Below are positions 9,692 through 18,493 of a stretch of DNA of 38,707 nt, piece by piece. The stretch is from assembly GCA_020062605.1 (NCBI GenBank), contig JAGUWA010000109.1:1-38707 (forward strand), in the 5' to 3' direction. This stretch comes from Parvibaculum sp. (GTDB taxonomy: Bacteria; Pseudomonadota; Alphaproteobacteria; Parvibaculales; Parvibaculaceae). The notes beneath the pieces were generated by a model, which was not told the DNA's origin, searched no databases, and was given only the letters and a program-made list of their open reading frames with translations. Numbering within the stretch: the first letter of the stretch is position 1; every line of letters begins with the position of its first letter. Made by a program: the position numbers and the translations under genes.

Positions 9692-10657
9692 ATGATCTCC
9701 GCGATACTCACGTGTCACAACGAGGAGCGTTTCATTGCGCAGGCTATTGAAAGCATCGTAGCGCAAACCGCCTATGACGAAATCGGTCAGATCATCGTCG
9801 TGAATGACGGATCGCGAGACGGATCTCAAGCGGTGCTCGACGAAATTTCGGTACACAATGGAAAGCTTGAGATTGTCCAGGCCGGTGGCGTTGGTGTATC
9901 GGCCGCCCGCAATCTGGCTATCGCACGCGCGCAAGGCGATTTTATCGCATTCCTCGATGGTGACGATCTGTGGCACCCCGAAAAGACGGAGAGGCAGTTG
10001 GCGGCGGCGCGGACGGCCGGTGAGTCAACCGTGCTGCTCTACACGGACTTCCTGGACTTTTGCGAAGATATCAGCGAAGGGAGCCATGTTCCGGTTCGCA
10101 TTTTCGAAGCAACGAACCAGAACGTGTTGAACGATTTCTTTGTCTATGACGGCCCGATAATGCCTTCCTCGGTTCTTGTGCGGACGAGCGCGATCAAGGA
10201 GACGAAAGGATTCGATCCCGCGCTCAGATACGCGGAGGATACGGATGCGTGGCTGAGGCTGGCTGCAGCTGGAGGCCGATTCCAGCATGTTCCGGGAGTG
10301 CTGACGTTCAAAAGGCGACACGGCGCGAACGCCACGGGAGATCCTCGGGATTGGGACATGCTGGCCGAGCGTATTTCGCAAATCTGGGTAGGCAGAGTGC
10401 CGGAACTGAAGAGTCTTACGTCGCGGCGTGCATCTGTCAGGCGCGTGAAGATCGCGTCGACATATCTTTCGCGAGGAGAAAGGGCGCGCGCATTCACCTA
10501 CCTTGCGCGAGCTCTCGCCTGTAATCCGTTCAATGGACGGGCGTATATATTCGCCGTTCTGGCGCTTCTGCCAGATGGCATTCGCGGTACCTTGATTGCG
10601 GTACTGAAAAGATTGCGCTCGATGGCCCGCGGCAGCGGTGTCGTCAAGGTTCGTTAG
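9692..10657 (+). CDS. Glycosyltransferase family 2
   Basis: MISAILTCHNEERFIAQAIESIVAQT...IIVVNDGSRDGS...AQGDFIAFLDGDDLWHPEK. Confidence 0.93.
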   Translation: MISAILTCHNEERFIAQAIESIVAQTAYDEIGQIIVVNDGSRDGSQAVLDEISVHNGKLEIVQAGGVGVSAARNLAIARAQGDFIAFLDGDDLWHPEKTERQLAAARTAGESTVLLYTDFLDFCEDISEGSHVPVRIFEATNQNVLNDFFVYDGPIMPSSVLVRTSAIKETKGFDPALRYAEDTDAWLRLAAAGGRFQHVPGVLTFKRRHGANATGDPRDWDMLAERISQIWVGRVPELKSLTSRRASVRRVKIASTYLSRGERARAFTYLARALACNPFNGRAYIFAVLALLPDGIRGTLIAVLKRLRSMARGSGVVKVR

Positions 10658-10674
10658 TTTCCGAAAGGTGGCAC

Positions 10675-11679
10675 GTGTCGCAGGATGCGCTCTCCTCTTC
10701 TGACGGCCAATTGTCTGATGGTATCGATCTCACCATCGTGGTGCCCGTCTATAACCGGGCGGCATTGATCGGGCGCTGTCTTCGCAGCTGCCTTGCCCAG
10801 GCGGGCGAGAATGTCGAAGTGATTGTGGTGGACGATGCGTCCACTGACGACAGCGTTGCGGCGGTTCGGGCTTTCTCGCATCCGCGGTTGAGCGTGCTGG
10901 TGCAGGAGCGGAACAAAGGGGTCTGTTCCGCGCGCGGTCGCGGCGTTTCCGAGGCGCGAGGCGAGTGGGTTGCCTTCGTGGACAGCGACGACGAACTTGC
11001 CGGGGGAGCGATCGATACGCTGCTGGCGGCGATCCGGGAATGTCCAGAGGATTGCGGCGCGATCTATCACCGCGACCTCCATACCGATGGCGTCGTTTCT
11101 CCGGTTACTGTCCCCAGATACGGCAAGCTCCGGTATGAAGATTATATCGAGCTCATGAACGTCAATCTGCACCGCTACAAGGATGTCTTTCAATGCATGC
11201 GAGCCAGCGCGCTGAAAGAGGTTCCCTGGCCCGAGAACCGCGCGCCGGAGACCGAGTTTCATTTGAACTTCGTACGGCGCTTTCCGGTTCTGATGAGAGA
11301 GCCGGCTATCTATCTGGTCCATGATGACGCAGATGCTCGCTTGAGTACGGCGCAGACGCTGTCCCCCTCAAGGAGCGAGGCGGAGCTTGAAAGACTGCAC
11401 AGCCTTGAACGTATCATCGACGACCACGGCGACGCGCTGCGCGTCCACGGCCCGGCGCTCTGGGAACACATGCTGACGAATCTGATTTCCCTCGAAGCCA
11501 TTTTCGGGCGGAAGGAAAAGATGCGGGAACTCTACTCCTACGGCATTCGCGGTGGTGCTCGAAAGCTTCGCCTCGTGCTCGTGCTTGCGGCGGGCCTTCT
11601 TGGTCCGACGGTCGTCGTCCGGATGCGGTTCTTGTACAAATACCTCCGTACGTTCAGACACAGCTCTGCCTCGACATAG
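10675..11679 (+). CDS. Glycosyltransferase family 2
   Basis: IDLTIVVPVYNRAALIGRCLRSCLAQAGENVEVIVVDDASTDDS...WVAFVDSDDELA. GTG start. Confidence 0.92.
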   Translation: MSQDALSSSDGQLSDGIDLTIVVPVYNRAALIGRCLRSCLAQAGENVEVIVVDDASTDDSVAAVRAFSHPRLSVLVQERNKGVCSARGRGVSEARGEWVAFVDSDDELAGGAIDTLLAAIRECPEDCGAIYHRDLHTDGVVSPVTVPRYGKLRYEDYIELMNVNLHRYKDVFQCMRASALKEVPWPENRAPETEFHLNFVRRFPVLMREPAIYLVHDDADARLSTAQTLSPSRSEAELERLHSLERIIDDHGDALRVHGPALWEHMLTNLISLEAIFGRKEKMRELYSYGIRGGARKLRLVLVLAAGLLGPTVVVRMRFLYKYLRTFRHSSAST

Positions 11680-11711
11680 ACGTTTCCCACGCTTCCATTT
11701 CTTCCATAGAC

Positions 11712-12107
11712 ATGCCGCAAACAGGCTTCCGTGAGAGGGCTCGATTTTTGAGGATTCTCTATTTCATAAACGGCTTCGATCCCGGTGGCGCCGAGCACGG
11801 GTTGCTGACGCTTGTCGAGAGCGGGTTCTTTTCCGGTCACGAGCTGGACATAGCCGGCATGTGCCGGGGACGGGGCGATCTGGCCGAGACGCTCCGAAGG
11901 GCGGTGGGGGAGCAACGCTTTCATATCGCGGGTGAGAGAGAAAAGTGCGAGAACGAACTCAAAATGCTCAGGGTGTCCGGTTACGTTGCAACGCTTCGCG
12001 GGGGAATATCCACGATTGATGTCCGCAGAAAATTATCAGGTTCGAGAAAGGTGGGCTTTTCTCCGTGCAATCCGCCATTTGGAAGACTGGCGGGCCAACA
12101 TAAATAA
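11712..12107 (+). pseudogene. Truncated N-terminus of a GT4 glycosyltransferase, paralogous to the intact gene at 20303-21406
   Basis: FLRILYFINGFDPGGAEHGLLTLVESGFFSGHELDIAGMCRGRGDLAETLRRAVGE matches MRILYFINGFDPGGAEHGLLTLVESGFFSGHDLRVMGICRGRGGLADALRASLGE. Similarity stops near 11945 and the rest overlaps the 3' end of a convergent gene. Confidence 0.85.
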
Positions 12108-13341
12108 AATTCTCCTTGATGCCTTCTCCCACATCGATCTTCGAGATGTCGGCACGTGGAGAAGATGCGACTTGCTTCCACATTTCGGCTCCCCGGCCGA
12201 TAGCGGGGACGGATTGAACCAACGTCAGCAGGGCGAGAGGTAGCAGCACGGTCATACCGGTCACTATGAACAGCCGTTCCAGCTTCATCTGACGGAGAAT
12301 GTGGAACAGGATCAAAGCCGAGCAGGCGATTGCAGGAAAATAATATCGTGTTCCGCCCCTTATGAACGCATCTCCCTGTTTTGAGGCAGCGAAGGCTATA
12401 AGTGTCGCAAGAGCGAAAATGGCCAGCAGAAAAATAGCTGCATTCTCTTTCCGAGATGTGGATTTGTTCCGCATATATTCAATGAAAGAGGGAATGTAAT
12501 AAATGGCTGCTGCCATGGATAGAACCAGAGAACTCAGCCTAACGACACCAGGCAGGTTCAGTCCGCTTAATCCTCTGCCGTTGGTTATGCTGGAAAAAAA
12601 TACCGGGAGGTTTGTCAGCAGATTTGTCGCCATGGTACTCATAGTTCCACCGCGTGCCTGATCGCCGCTTTCTCTCAATATGAAAAAGGCGAAGATCGTG
12701 GCGGCAGTCAGAACGATGAGTTTCGCATCACGACGCATGAAGGCCGAAACCGCAAGCGCCGGCACGGCACAAATGGAGAGGGGCGACGCAAAGCAGAGAA
12801 TTAGCGCAATGCAGAAAATTCGCCAGGGTAGAGGTCTCTCGTTCAATACTGCCCCACCCCCGATCAGCGCTAGAATGAGAATAGAAGGCCAGATCGTATA
12901 GGTCAGGTTGGCAAAGTAGATGGGGTCGTAGCGGAAGAAGTACAGGCCAAGAAGACCGACCGCGATTGCGGCATTCCAGCATCTGTGTGCGATCGCGATC
13001 AGCAGAAGCCAGATAACCGCGGCAACGCTTGCATACATAAGGGGCTGAAGTACCGCCGGGAGTGCGGAAAAGCTCCAGGCGAGCAGTTGTGGGTGGAAAG
13101 AAATATATCCCTGATAATAGAATAAGACAGTGGCGTCCGAGATGCCGTTAAATCTGTTGAAGAGGACACTGGCGTCCTCTGCGGTCAGAAACTTCGTGAA
13201 AACGGTTACCGTGGAAAAGACGATGCTCGTGGCGAATATGATCCACAGCAGTTTTTTCGGTTCCGGTTCGAGGCTCGCTGCGTATGCGTTCTTTTCCTGC
13301 AGATAATGGAGTGCCTCGTCTACAAAGGTCTTGTGACGCAT
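11968..13341 (-). CDS. Polytopic membrane protein, candidate GT-C-type glycosyltransferase of unknown specificity
   Basis: 457 aa with many hydrophobic segments. First loop KFLTAEDASVLFNRFNGISDATVLFYYQGYISFHPQLLAWSFSALP has an acidic pair after TM1 and a GY.sfhPqLlAw.fsaLP pattern seen in GT-C-like proteins. AT-richer than its surroundings. Confidence 0.6.
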   Translation of the reverse strand: MRHKTFVDEALHYLQEKNAYAASLEPEPKKLLWIIFATSIVFSTVTVFTKFLTAEDASVLFNRFNGISDATVLFYYQGYISFHPQLLAWSFSALPAVLQPLMYASVAAVIWLLLIAIAHRCWNAAIAVGLLGLYFFRYDPIYFANLTYTIWPSILILALIGGGAVLNERPLPWRIFCIALILCFASPLSICAVPALAVSAFMRRDAKLIVLTAATIFAFFILRESGDQARGGTMSTMATNLLTNLPVFFSSITNGRGLSGLNLPGVVRLSSLVLSMAAAIYYIPSFIEYMRNKSTSRKENAAIFLLAIFALATLIAFAASKQGDAFIRGGTRYYFPAIACSALILFHILRQMKLERLFIVTGMTVLLPLALLTLVQSVPAIGRGAEMWKQVASSPRADISKIDVGEGIKENFIYVGPPVFQMADCTEKSPPFSNLIIFCGHQSWIFPREALQRNRTP

Positions 13342-13493
13342 GCTTCACCTTCTCCGAATGGATGATCTTCCGCGCAAAGACAGGAGCAACGTCCTGAAAT
13401 TTCAGAATACCTTAAAGCCTTTGCATTGATTGTACAGATAGGGTAATCGCCTGACAGGTGCCGCTCCTGACCGGGTTAGGGTCAAGCGGCTTC

Positions 13494-13935
13494 GGGTGTC
13501 GTTTTCATCTTCGCATTCTCCTTTTTCGGTAGTCCATCTGTGAAGGCCTTTTGCGGGGTGCGCCCCTTCATGGCGCGGGCGCTTGGTGTTGTAGACCACC
13601 AGGAAGGCGTCGAGGTCTTTCTGCATCTCCTCGATGGTCTCGTACCACTTCTTGCGGCCCATGACTCTGAAGTGCTCGTCGAGCAGGGTGCGGTGCAGGC
13701 GCTCGACAAAGCCGTTGGACTGCGGGCGTTTGACCGGGTGGTGCGGTGCTCGATCTCCTCGAGTTGGAGGAAGAGCTCGTAGGGATGCTGGTCCGGCCGG
13801 CCGCAGAACTCGCGGCCGTTGTCGCTCAGGATCGTGGTGATCCGGGCCTTGTGCTGCTCGAAGGTCGGCAGCACGTCGGTGTTGAGCAGATGCACGGCGG
13901 TGACTGGCGTCTTGTTGGGATAGAGCCCGGCCCAG
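13494..13935 (-). pseudogene. 3' remnant of an rve/DDE transposase (IS481-like), frameshifted and 5'-truncated
   Basis: Across two minus-strand frames: GLYPNKTPVTAVHLLNTDVLPTFEQHKARITTILSDNGREFCGRPDQHPYELFLQLEEIEHRTT / KRPQSNGFVERLHRTLLDEHFRVMGRKKWYETIEEMQKDLDAFLVVYNTKRP / AMKGRTPQKAFTDGL. Confidence 0.82.
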
Positions 13936-13961
13936 GGGCCTGTCAGTAATTTTGTGCGTGA

Positions 13962-14483
13962 GGCCGTTGGGGCAGGCCTTCTCGGCGCGGGGTAGTACGA
14001 GCGCGACATCCGGCGCCTGGCCGAGCGCGCTGTTCCCGTCCGATGTGATCCCGACAAGCGGCATCGAAAAGCGTTTGGCGAAGGTGATGGTCGAGGTGAG
14101 TTCGACGCTTTCGCCCGACCAGGAGAGCGCCGGAATGGCGTCATCCTTCGTGACCATGCCGAGATCGCCATGAGGCCTTGCCCGGATGGACGAACTGCGC
14201 GGGCGCGCCGGTGAAAGGCGAGCGTCGCAACGATCCTGCGGCCGATATGGCCCGATTTGCCCATGCCCGTCACGATGACGCGGCCCGCGCGGCGATGGCC
14301 CTCGCCGTCCTCGCCCCTTACGCCCGCCAGCGGCTCGACCGCGCCGGAAAACGGGCCATCCAGCGAGACGGTCATCTGTTTTGGACCATCGATTTCGAGC
14401 TCCAGCGTCCGCCGGGCGGAAGCGAGGTGATCGTGCGGTTGGGCTGTCTCCGGTGAGGCGGCGCCGGCCTTGCTTTTCGACAA
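13962..14483 (-). pseudogene. kdsD: KdsD/KpsF-type arabinose-5-phosphate isomerase remnant (SIS domain only, frameshifted, no CBS domains)
   Basis: ARRTLELEIDG...GRVIVTGMGKSGHIGRRIVATLA in one frame, then GDLGMVTKDDAIPALSWSGESVELTSTITFAKRFSMPLVGITSDGNSALGQAPDVALVLPRAEKACPNGL in another. Stops where CBS domains should begin. Confidence 0.82.
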
Positions 14484-14716
14484 ATCGGACTCCTGAAAAG
14501 GTTAATGGTGCCCGGCCGGTCCCCTTTTCCAGCCGGCTGCGCCGGTGTTGTTTGCATCTTCTTGTAGCAGGGGAAGAGGCCGAAGCGGAATCGTCCAATA
14601 CGGTAAAGGAAGTCGTGGGTTTGGCTGCTTTCAGCCGGTTCCTTCACCCATCCCGATGTTCTACACTCCGCGGCAGACGACCAAGCAAGGGCTTGGCATC
14701 AAGGGCTTGGTATCAT

Positions 14717-15736
14717 ATGCAGCGTATCTCCCCACGCTGGCGGCAGGGCGCGATCACGGTGACGGTGCTGGCCCTTGTCGGCTATCTCGTGATGTCTGCC
14801 ATGTCCGATGGCCGCCGCCTGATGGAAGCGGGCGTTGCAATAGGGTGGGGGCGGCTCGCGGCGGTACTGCTGCTTTCGGTCGTGAATTATGCGCTGCGCT
14901 TCTGGCGGTGGCAGTTTTACCTGGGCTGGCTCGGCCATGGCGTTCCGGCGGGCCGCAGTCTTCTCATCTATCTGAGCGGATTTGCCCTTACGGTAAGCCC
15001 TGGCAAAGCGGGCGAGGCGGTGCGCTGCCTCTATCTGCGGCAGGATGGCGTTCCCTACGCCACCGGCCTAGCGATGATGTTTGTGGAACGGCTTATCGAC
15101 CTCGTCGCCATTTTGGTGCTTGCCTCATTCATCCTGCTGGCGCGTCAGGATCTTTCCTGGATGGTCGGCCTTTTCGGCATTTGCCTCGTTCTGGGGCTCG
15201 CTGTGCTGCATCACCGTCATACGCCGGAGATGTTGAGCGCGCTTGGCAAGCGTTTCGGTGGACGGGTTGCAACGGCGGCGGACTGGCTTTCAACGACGCT
15301 CATGCATGCCCGCGGCCTTCTCGGCTGGGGGCGCCTTGTTCCGATACTCCTTATTGCAATCGTTTCATGGGGCGCGGAAGGTGTCGGTGTGTGGGTGCTC
15401 GCCGCCGCTTTTCCCGCCGGTCCCGATCTTGCACTTTCAATCGGGGTTTACGGTTTGGCGATCCTGGCCGGTGCGGCAGCGGTTTTCCTGCCTGCGGGCC
15501 TTGGCGGAACGGAGGCTGTGATGACGGGTCTTCTGCTGGCGGCAGGGCTTGCGCTGCCTGAAGCGGTGGCGATCACGCTGATCTGCCGGCTCGCTACATT
15601 GTGGTTTGCCGTGGCGGTGGGCGCTGCGGCGCTTCTCTGGCTCGAATATCGCGGTGGCGGAGGAGAGGGCGCGCGCGACATGAATGCCTCCGAGATTCCT
15701 CAGGGCAAGATTCATCAGGGAGAGGCTTCCCAATGA
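14717..15736 (+). CDS. Lysylphosphatidylglycerol synthase TM region / UPF0104 (PF03706-like) membrane protein, possible lipid-linked sugar flippase
   Basis: Polytopic; RFWRWQFYLGWLGHGVPAGRSLLIYLSGFALTVSPGKAGEAVRCLYLRQDGVPYATGLAMMFVERLIDL...FLPAGLGGTEAVMTGLLL. Confidence 0.82.
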   Translation: MQRISPRWRQGAITVTVLALVGYLVMSAMSDGRRLMEAGVAIGWGRLAAVLLLSVVNYALRFWRWQFYLGWLGHGVPAGRSLLIYLSGFALTVSPGKAGEAVRCLYLRQDGVPYATGLAMMFVERLIDLVAILVLASFILLARQDLSWMVGLFGICLVLGLAVLHHRHTPEMLSALGKRFGGRVATAADWLSTTLMHARGLLGWGRLVPILLIAIVSWGAEGVGVWVLAAAFPAGPDLALSIGVYGLAILAGAAAVFLPAGLGGTEAVMTGLLLAAGLALPEAVAITLICRLATLWFAVAVGAAALLWLEYRGGGGEGARDMNASEIPQGKIHQGEASQ

Positions 15737-17175
15737 ATGAAACGGCTCGGTTCGGAGCGGACTCCGTTCTCTGCGTCGATCTCGATGGCACGCTCTCACG
15801 CACGGATACACTGATCGAAACCCTGCTGATGCTGGTCAAGCAAAAGCCGCTGGCGGTGTTGCTGCTGCCTCTCTGGCTCATGCGCGGCAGGGCCGCGTTC
15901 AAGGCGGCCGTTGCGCAATCGGTCAGGTTCGATCCCGAGGATCTTACCTATAACGAGGAACTGGTTGACTGGCTCAAGGCCGAAAAGGCGCGGGGCCGGC
16001 GCATCGTGCTTGCGACCGCTGCCGATGAGCGGATAGCCCGGCCGATTGCAGAGCATCTCGGTGTTTTCGACGATGTTGTTGCCAGTGACGGATCGGCGAA
16101 CCGCAAGGGAAAAGCCAAGGCGGAGGTGCTCCGCGATGCCTATGGCACATTCATCTATGTGGCCAATGGCGACGTGGACGTGCCTGTCTGGGAGGCTGCC
16201 GATGGTGCCGTGCTTGTCGCCGGTTCCCCACGCATCGCCAAGCGGCTCGCCGGACGGGTTGCATTCGACCGTGTTTTCGAACCGGCTCCCGCCAAGGCGA
16301 CCTGGCGGCTCTGGCTGAAGCAGCTCCGGCTTCATCAATGGGCGAAGAACGGGCTTATGTTCGTGCCGCTGGTCCTGTCGCATCAGATCGCCGATCCGGC
16401 GCAATTCCTCAAGGTGCTGGCGGGTTTCTTCGCCTTCAGCCTTTGTGCATCCGGTGTTTATGTCCTGAACGATCTGCTGGACCTGGGATCGGATCGCCGT
16501 CACGCAACGAAAAAGAACCGGCCTTTCGCCGCGGCATCCCTGCCGCTTGAGCAGGGGCTTATTGTGTTTCCTCTGCTGCTCATCCCGGCCTTCGCCATAG
16601 CGCTTTCGACCAGCCTTCCCTTCGCCGGTGTGCTGGTGGTCTATTACTTTCTCACACTGGCCTATTCCTTCGATCTGAAGAAGCGCGTGCTGGTCGATGT
16701 CTTCACGCTGGCCGGTCTCTATACGGTGCGTATCGTGGCGGGCGGCGTGGTCGCGAGCATCCACCTGTCTCCCTGGCTACTGGCCTTTTCGATCTTTCTC
16801 TTCCTCAGTCTTGGCATTGTGAAGCGCGTGGCGGAGCTGGAGGCATCCTCCAGACGCGGTATCACGGAACTGCGTGGGCGGGGCTACAGATCGGATGATG
16901 CGCCCATTATGACTGCGCTGGGCGTGGCGTCCGGTTATGCCAGCGTCGTCATCTTTTCGTTGTATATCAGCGCGCCGGACAGCCGGGCACTCTATCCACA
17001 TCATGAGTTTTTGTGGCTCTTCGTGCCCCTCATCCTTTTCTGGATCAGCCGGGTCTGGCTTCTGACATGGCGGGGCGAGATGCATGACGATCCAATCGTC
17101 TTTGCACTGAAGGACCGCGTGAGTCAGTTGACGGCCATCGCCGCGGCCAGCGTTCTTCTCATTTCGGCGATTTGA
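15733..17175 (+). CDS. HAD phosphatase-UbiA prenyltransferase fusion, DPPR-synthase-like
   Basis: N-terminal HAD motifs LCVDLDGTLSRTDT, VLATAA, NGDVDVPV. UbiA motifs YVLNDLLDLGSDRRHATKKNRPFAAASL and YSFDLKKRVLVDVFTLAGLYTVRIVAGG. ATGA overlap with the upstream gene. Confidence 0.88.
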   Translation: MNETARFGADSVLCVDLDGTLSRTDTLIETLLMLVKQKPLAVLLLPLWLMRGRAAFKAAVAQSVRFDPEDLTYNEELVDWLKAEKARGRRIVLATAADERIARPIAEHLGVFDDVVASDGSANRKGKAKAEVLRDAYGTFIYVANGDVDVPVWEAADGAVLVAGSPRIAKRLAGRVAFDRVFEPAPAKATWRLWLKQLRLHQWAKNGLMFVPLVLSHQIADPAQFLKVLAGFFAFSLCASGVYVLNDLLDLGSDRRHATKKNRPFAAASLPLEQGLIVFPLLLIPAFAIALSTSLPFAGVLVVYYFLTLAYSFDLKKRVLVDVFTLAGLYTVRIVAGGVVASIHLSPWLLAFSIFLFLSLGIVKRVAELEASSRRGITELRGRGYRSDDAPIMTALGVASGYASVVIFSLYISAPDSRALYPHHEFLWLFVPLILFWISRVWLLTWRGEMHDDPIVFALKDRVSQLTAIAAASVLLISAI

Positions 17176-17179
17176 GGTC

Positions 17180-18493
17180 ATGACCGACGAATTCCAGAGC
17201 TGGGGACGGTATCCGCGTGTCGGCGATCAGCACGTCGTCCGGGCGCGCGACCGCCATGCCTTGCCGCCATTCGATGCGGGCAGACCCAATCTTGCCTATG
17301 GCAATGGGCGATCCTATGGCGATGTGTGCCTGAATGAGGGGGGAACGCTCATTGCCATGCGCGGTCTCAACCGGTTCATCGCCTTCGATGAGGAGGCGGG
17401 GGAACTGGTTTGCGAAGCGGGAGTGCTGCTCGCCGACATACTCGATCTCGTGGGACCAAGGGGCTGGTTCCTGCCGGCGGCGCCCGGCACGAAGTTCGTG
17501 ACGGTGGGCGGCGTGATCGCGAATGACGTACATGGCAAGAACCATCATCGTGTCGGCACATTCGGGGCGAATGTGCTGGCGTTCAGCCTGTCGAGATCGG
17601 ATGGATCGCATCTGCACTGTTCGCAGACGGAGAATCCGGAGCTCTTTGCGGCGACGATCGGCGGGCTTGGGCTTACCGGCGTCATCACGCAAGCGCGGCT
17701 CAAGCTGCGCCCGGTCAAATCGGGTTATTTCGAGGGTGAGCAGATCAAGTTCCGCACGCTGGACGAGTTCTTCGCCCTCGCCGAAGAGTCCGAAGACCCC
17801 TATGAATACACAGCCGCCTGGATCGACTGTCTTGCCGAGGGGGAGACGCTCGGCCGCGGGCTTTTCATGCGGGCCAATCACGCCGAGACGGGAGGTTTCG
17901 AGGCGCCGCGTTCATTGCCGCTGGCCATGCCGGCGACGCCTCCTCTTTCTCTCGTCAACCGGTTGAGCCTGGGCGTTTTCAACACGCTTTACTACGAACG
18001 TCAGCGTACTGCGGTGGTCGTGCGGCGCTGGCACTACAATCCATATCTTTTTCCGCTCGATACGATTGCGGACTGGAACCGGGTTTACGGGCCCAAAGGC
18101 TTCGTCCAGTACCAATGCGTGGTGCCGATGGCCGATGCGCGGGATGCTTCCCATGCATTGCTGACGGAGATCAGCCGGTCGGGCCAGGGCTCGCCGCTGG
18201 TCGTGTTCAAGACTTTCGGCGATGTGGTATCGCCCGGCATGCTGTCTTTTCCGATGAAGGGGGCGACGCTTGCTCTCGACTTTCCGATGGCCGGGGGGAA
18301 GACGCTTTCGCTCCTGGATCGACTGGACCGGATCGTGGCCGAGGCCGGTGGCCGATTGTATCCGGCCAAGGACGCGCGGATGACAGGCGACATGTTTGAA
18401 AAGGGATATCCGGCCTTCGGGCAATTCGTGAAGCATGTCGATCCGGCTTTCGGGTCGAGTTTCGGGCGCCGGGTTTTGAGGGGACAAAGATGA
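17180..18493 (+). CDS. FAD-binding oxidoreductase, DprE1-like (decaprenylphosphoryl-beta-D-ribose 2-oxidase family)
   Basis: AYGNGRSYGDVCLNEGG, GWFLPAAPGTKFVTVGGVIANDVHGKNHHRVGTFGANV, GGRLYPAKDARMT; order and motifs match DprE1. Confidence 0.88.
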   Translation: MTDEFQSWGRYPRVGDQHVVRARDRHALPPFDAGRPNLAYGNGRSYGDVCLNEGGTLIAMRGLNRFIAFDEEAGELVCEAGVLLADILDLVGPRGWFLPAAPGTKFVTVGGVIANDVHGKNHHRVGTFGANVLAFSLSRSDGSHLHCSQTENPELFAATIGGLGLTGVITQARLKLRPVKSGYFEGEQIKFRTLDEFFALAEESEDPYEYTAAWIDCLAEGETLGRGLFMRANHAETGGFEAPRSLPLAMPATPPLSLVNRLSLGVFNTLYYERQRTAVVVRRWHYNPYLFPLDTIADWNRVYGPKGFVQYQCVVPMADARDASHALLTEISRSGQGSPLVVFKTFGDVVSPGMLSFPMKGATLALDFPMAGGKTLSLLDRLDRIVAEAGGRLYPAKDARMTGDMFEKGYPAFGQFVKHVDPAFGSSFGRRVLRGQR

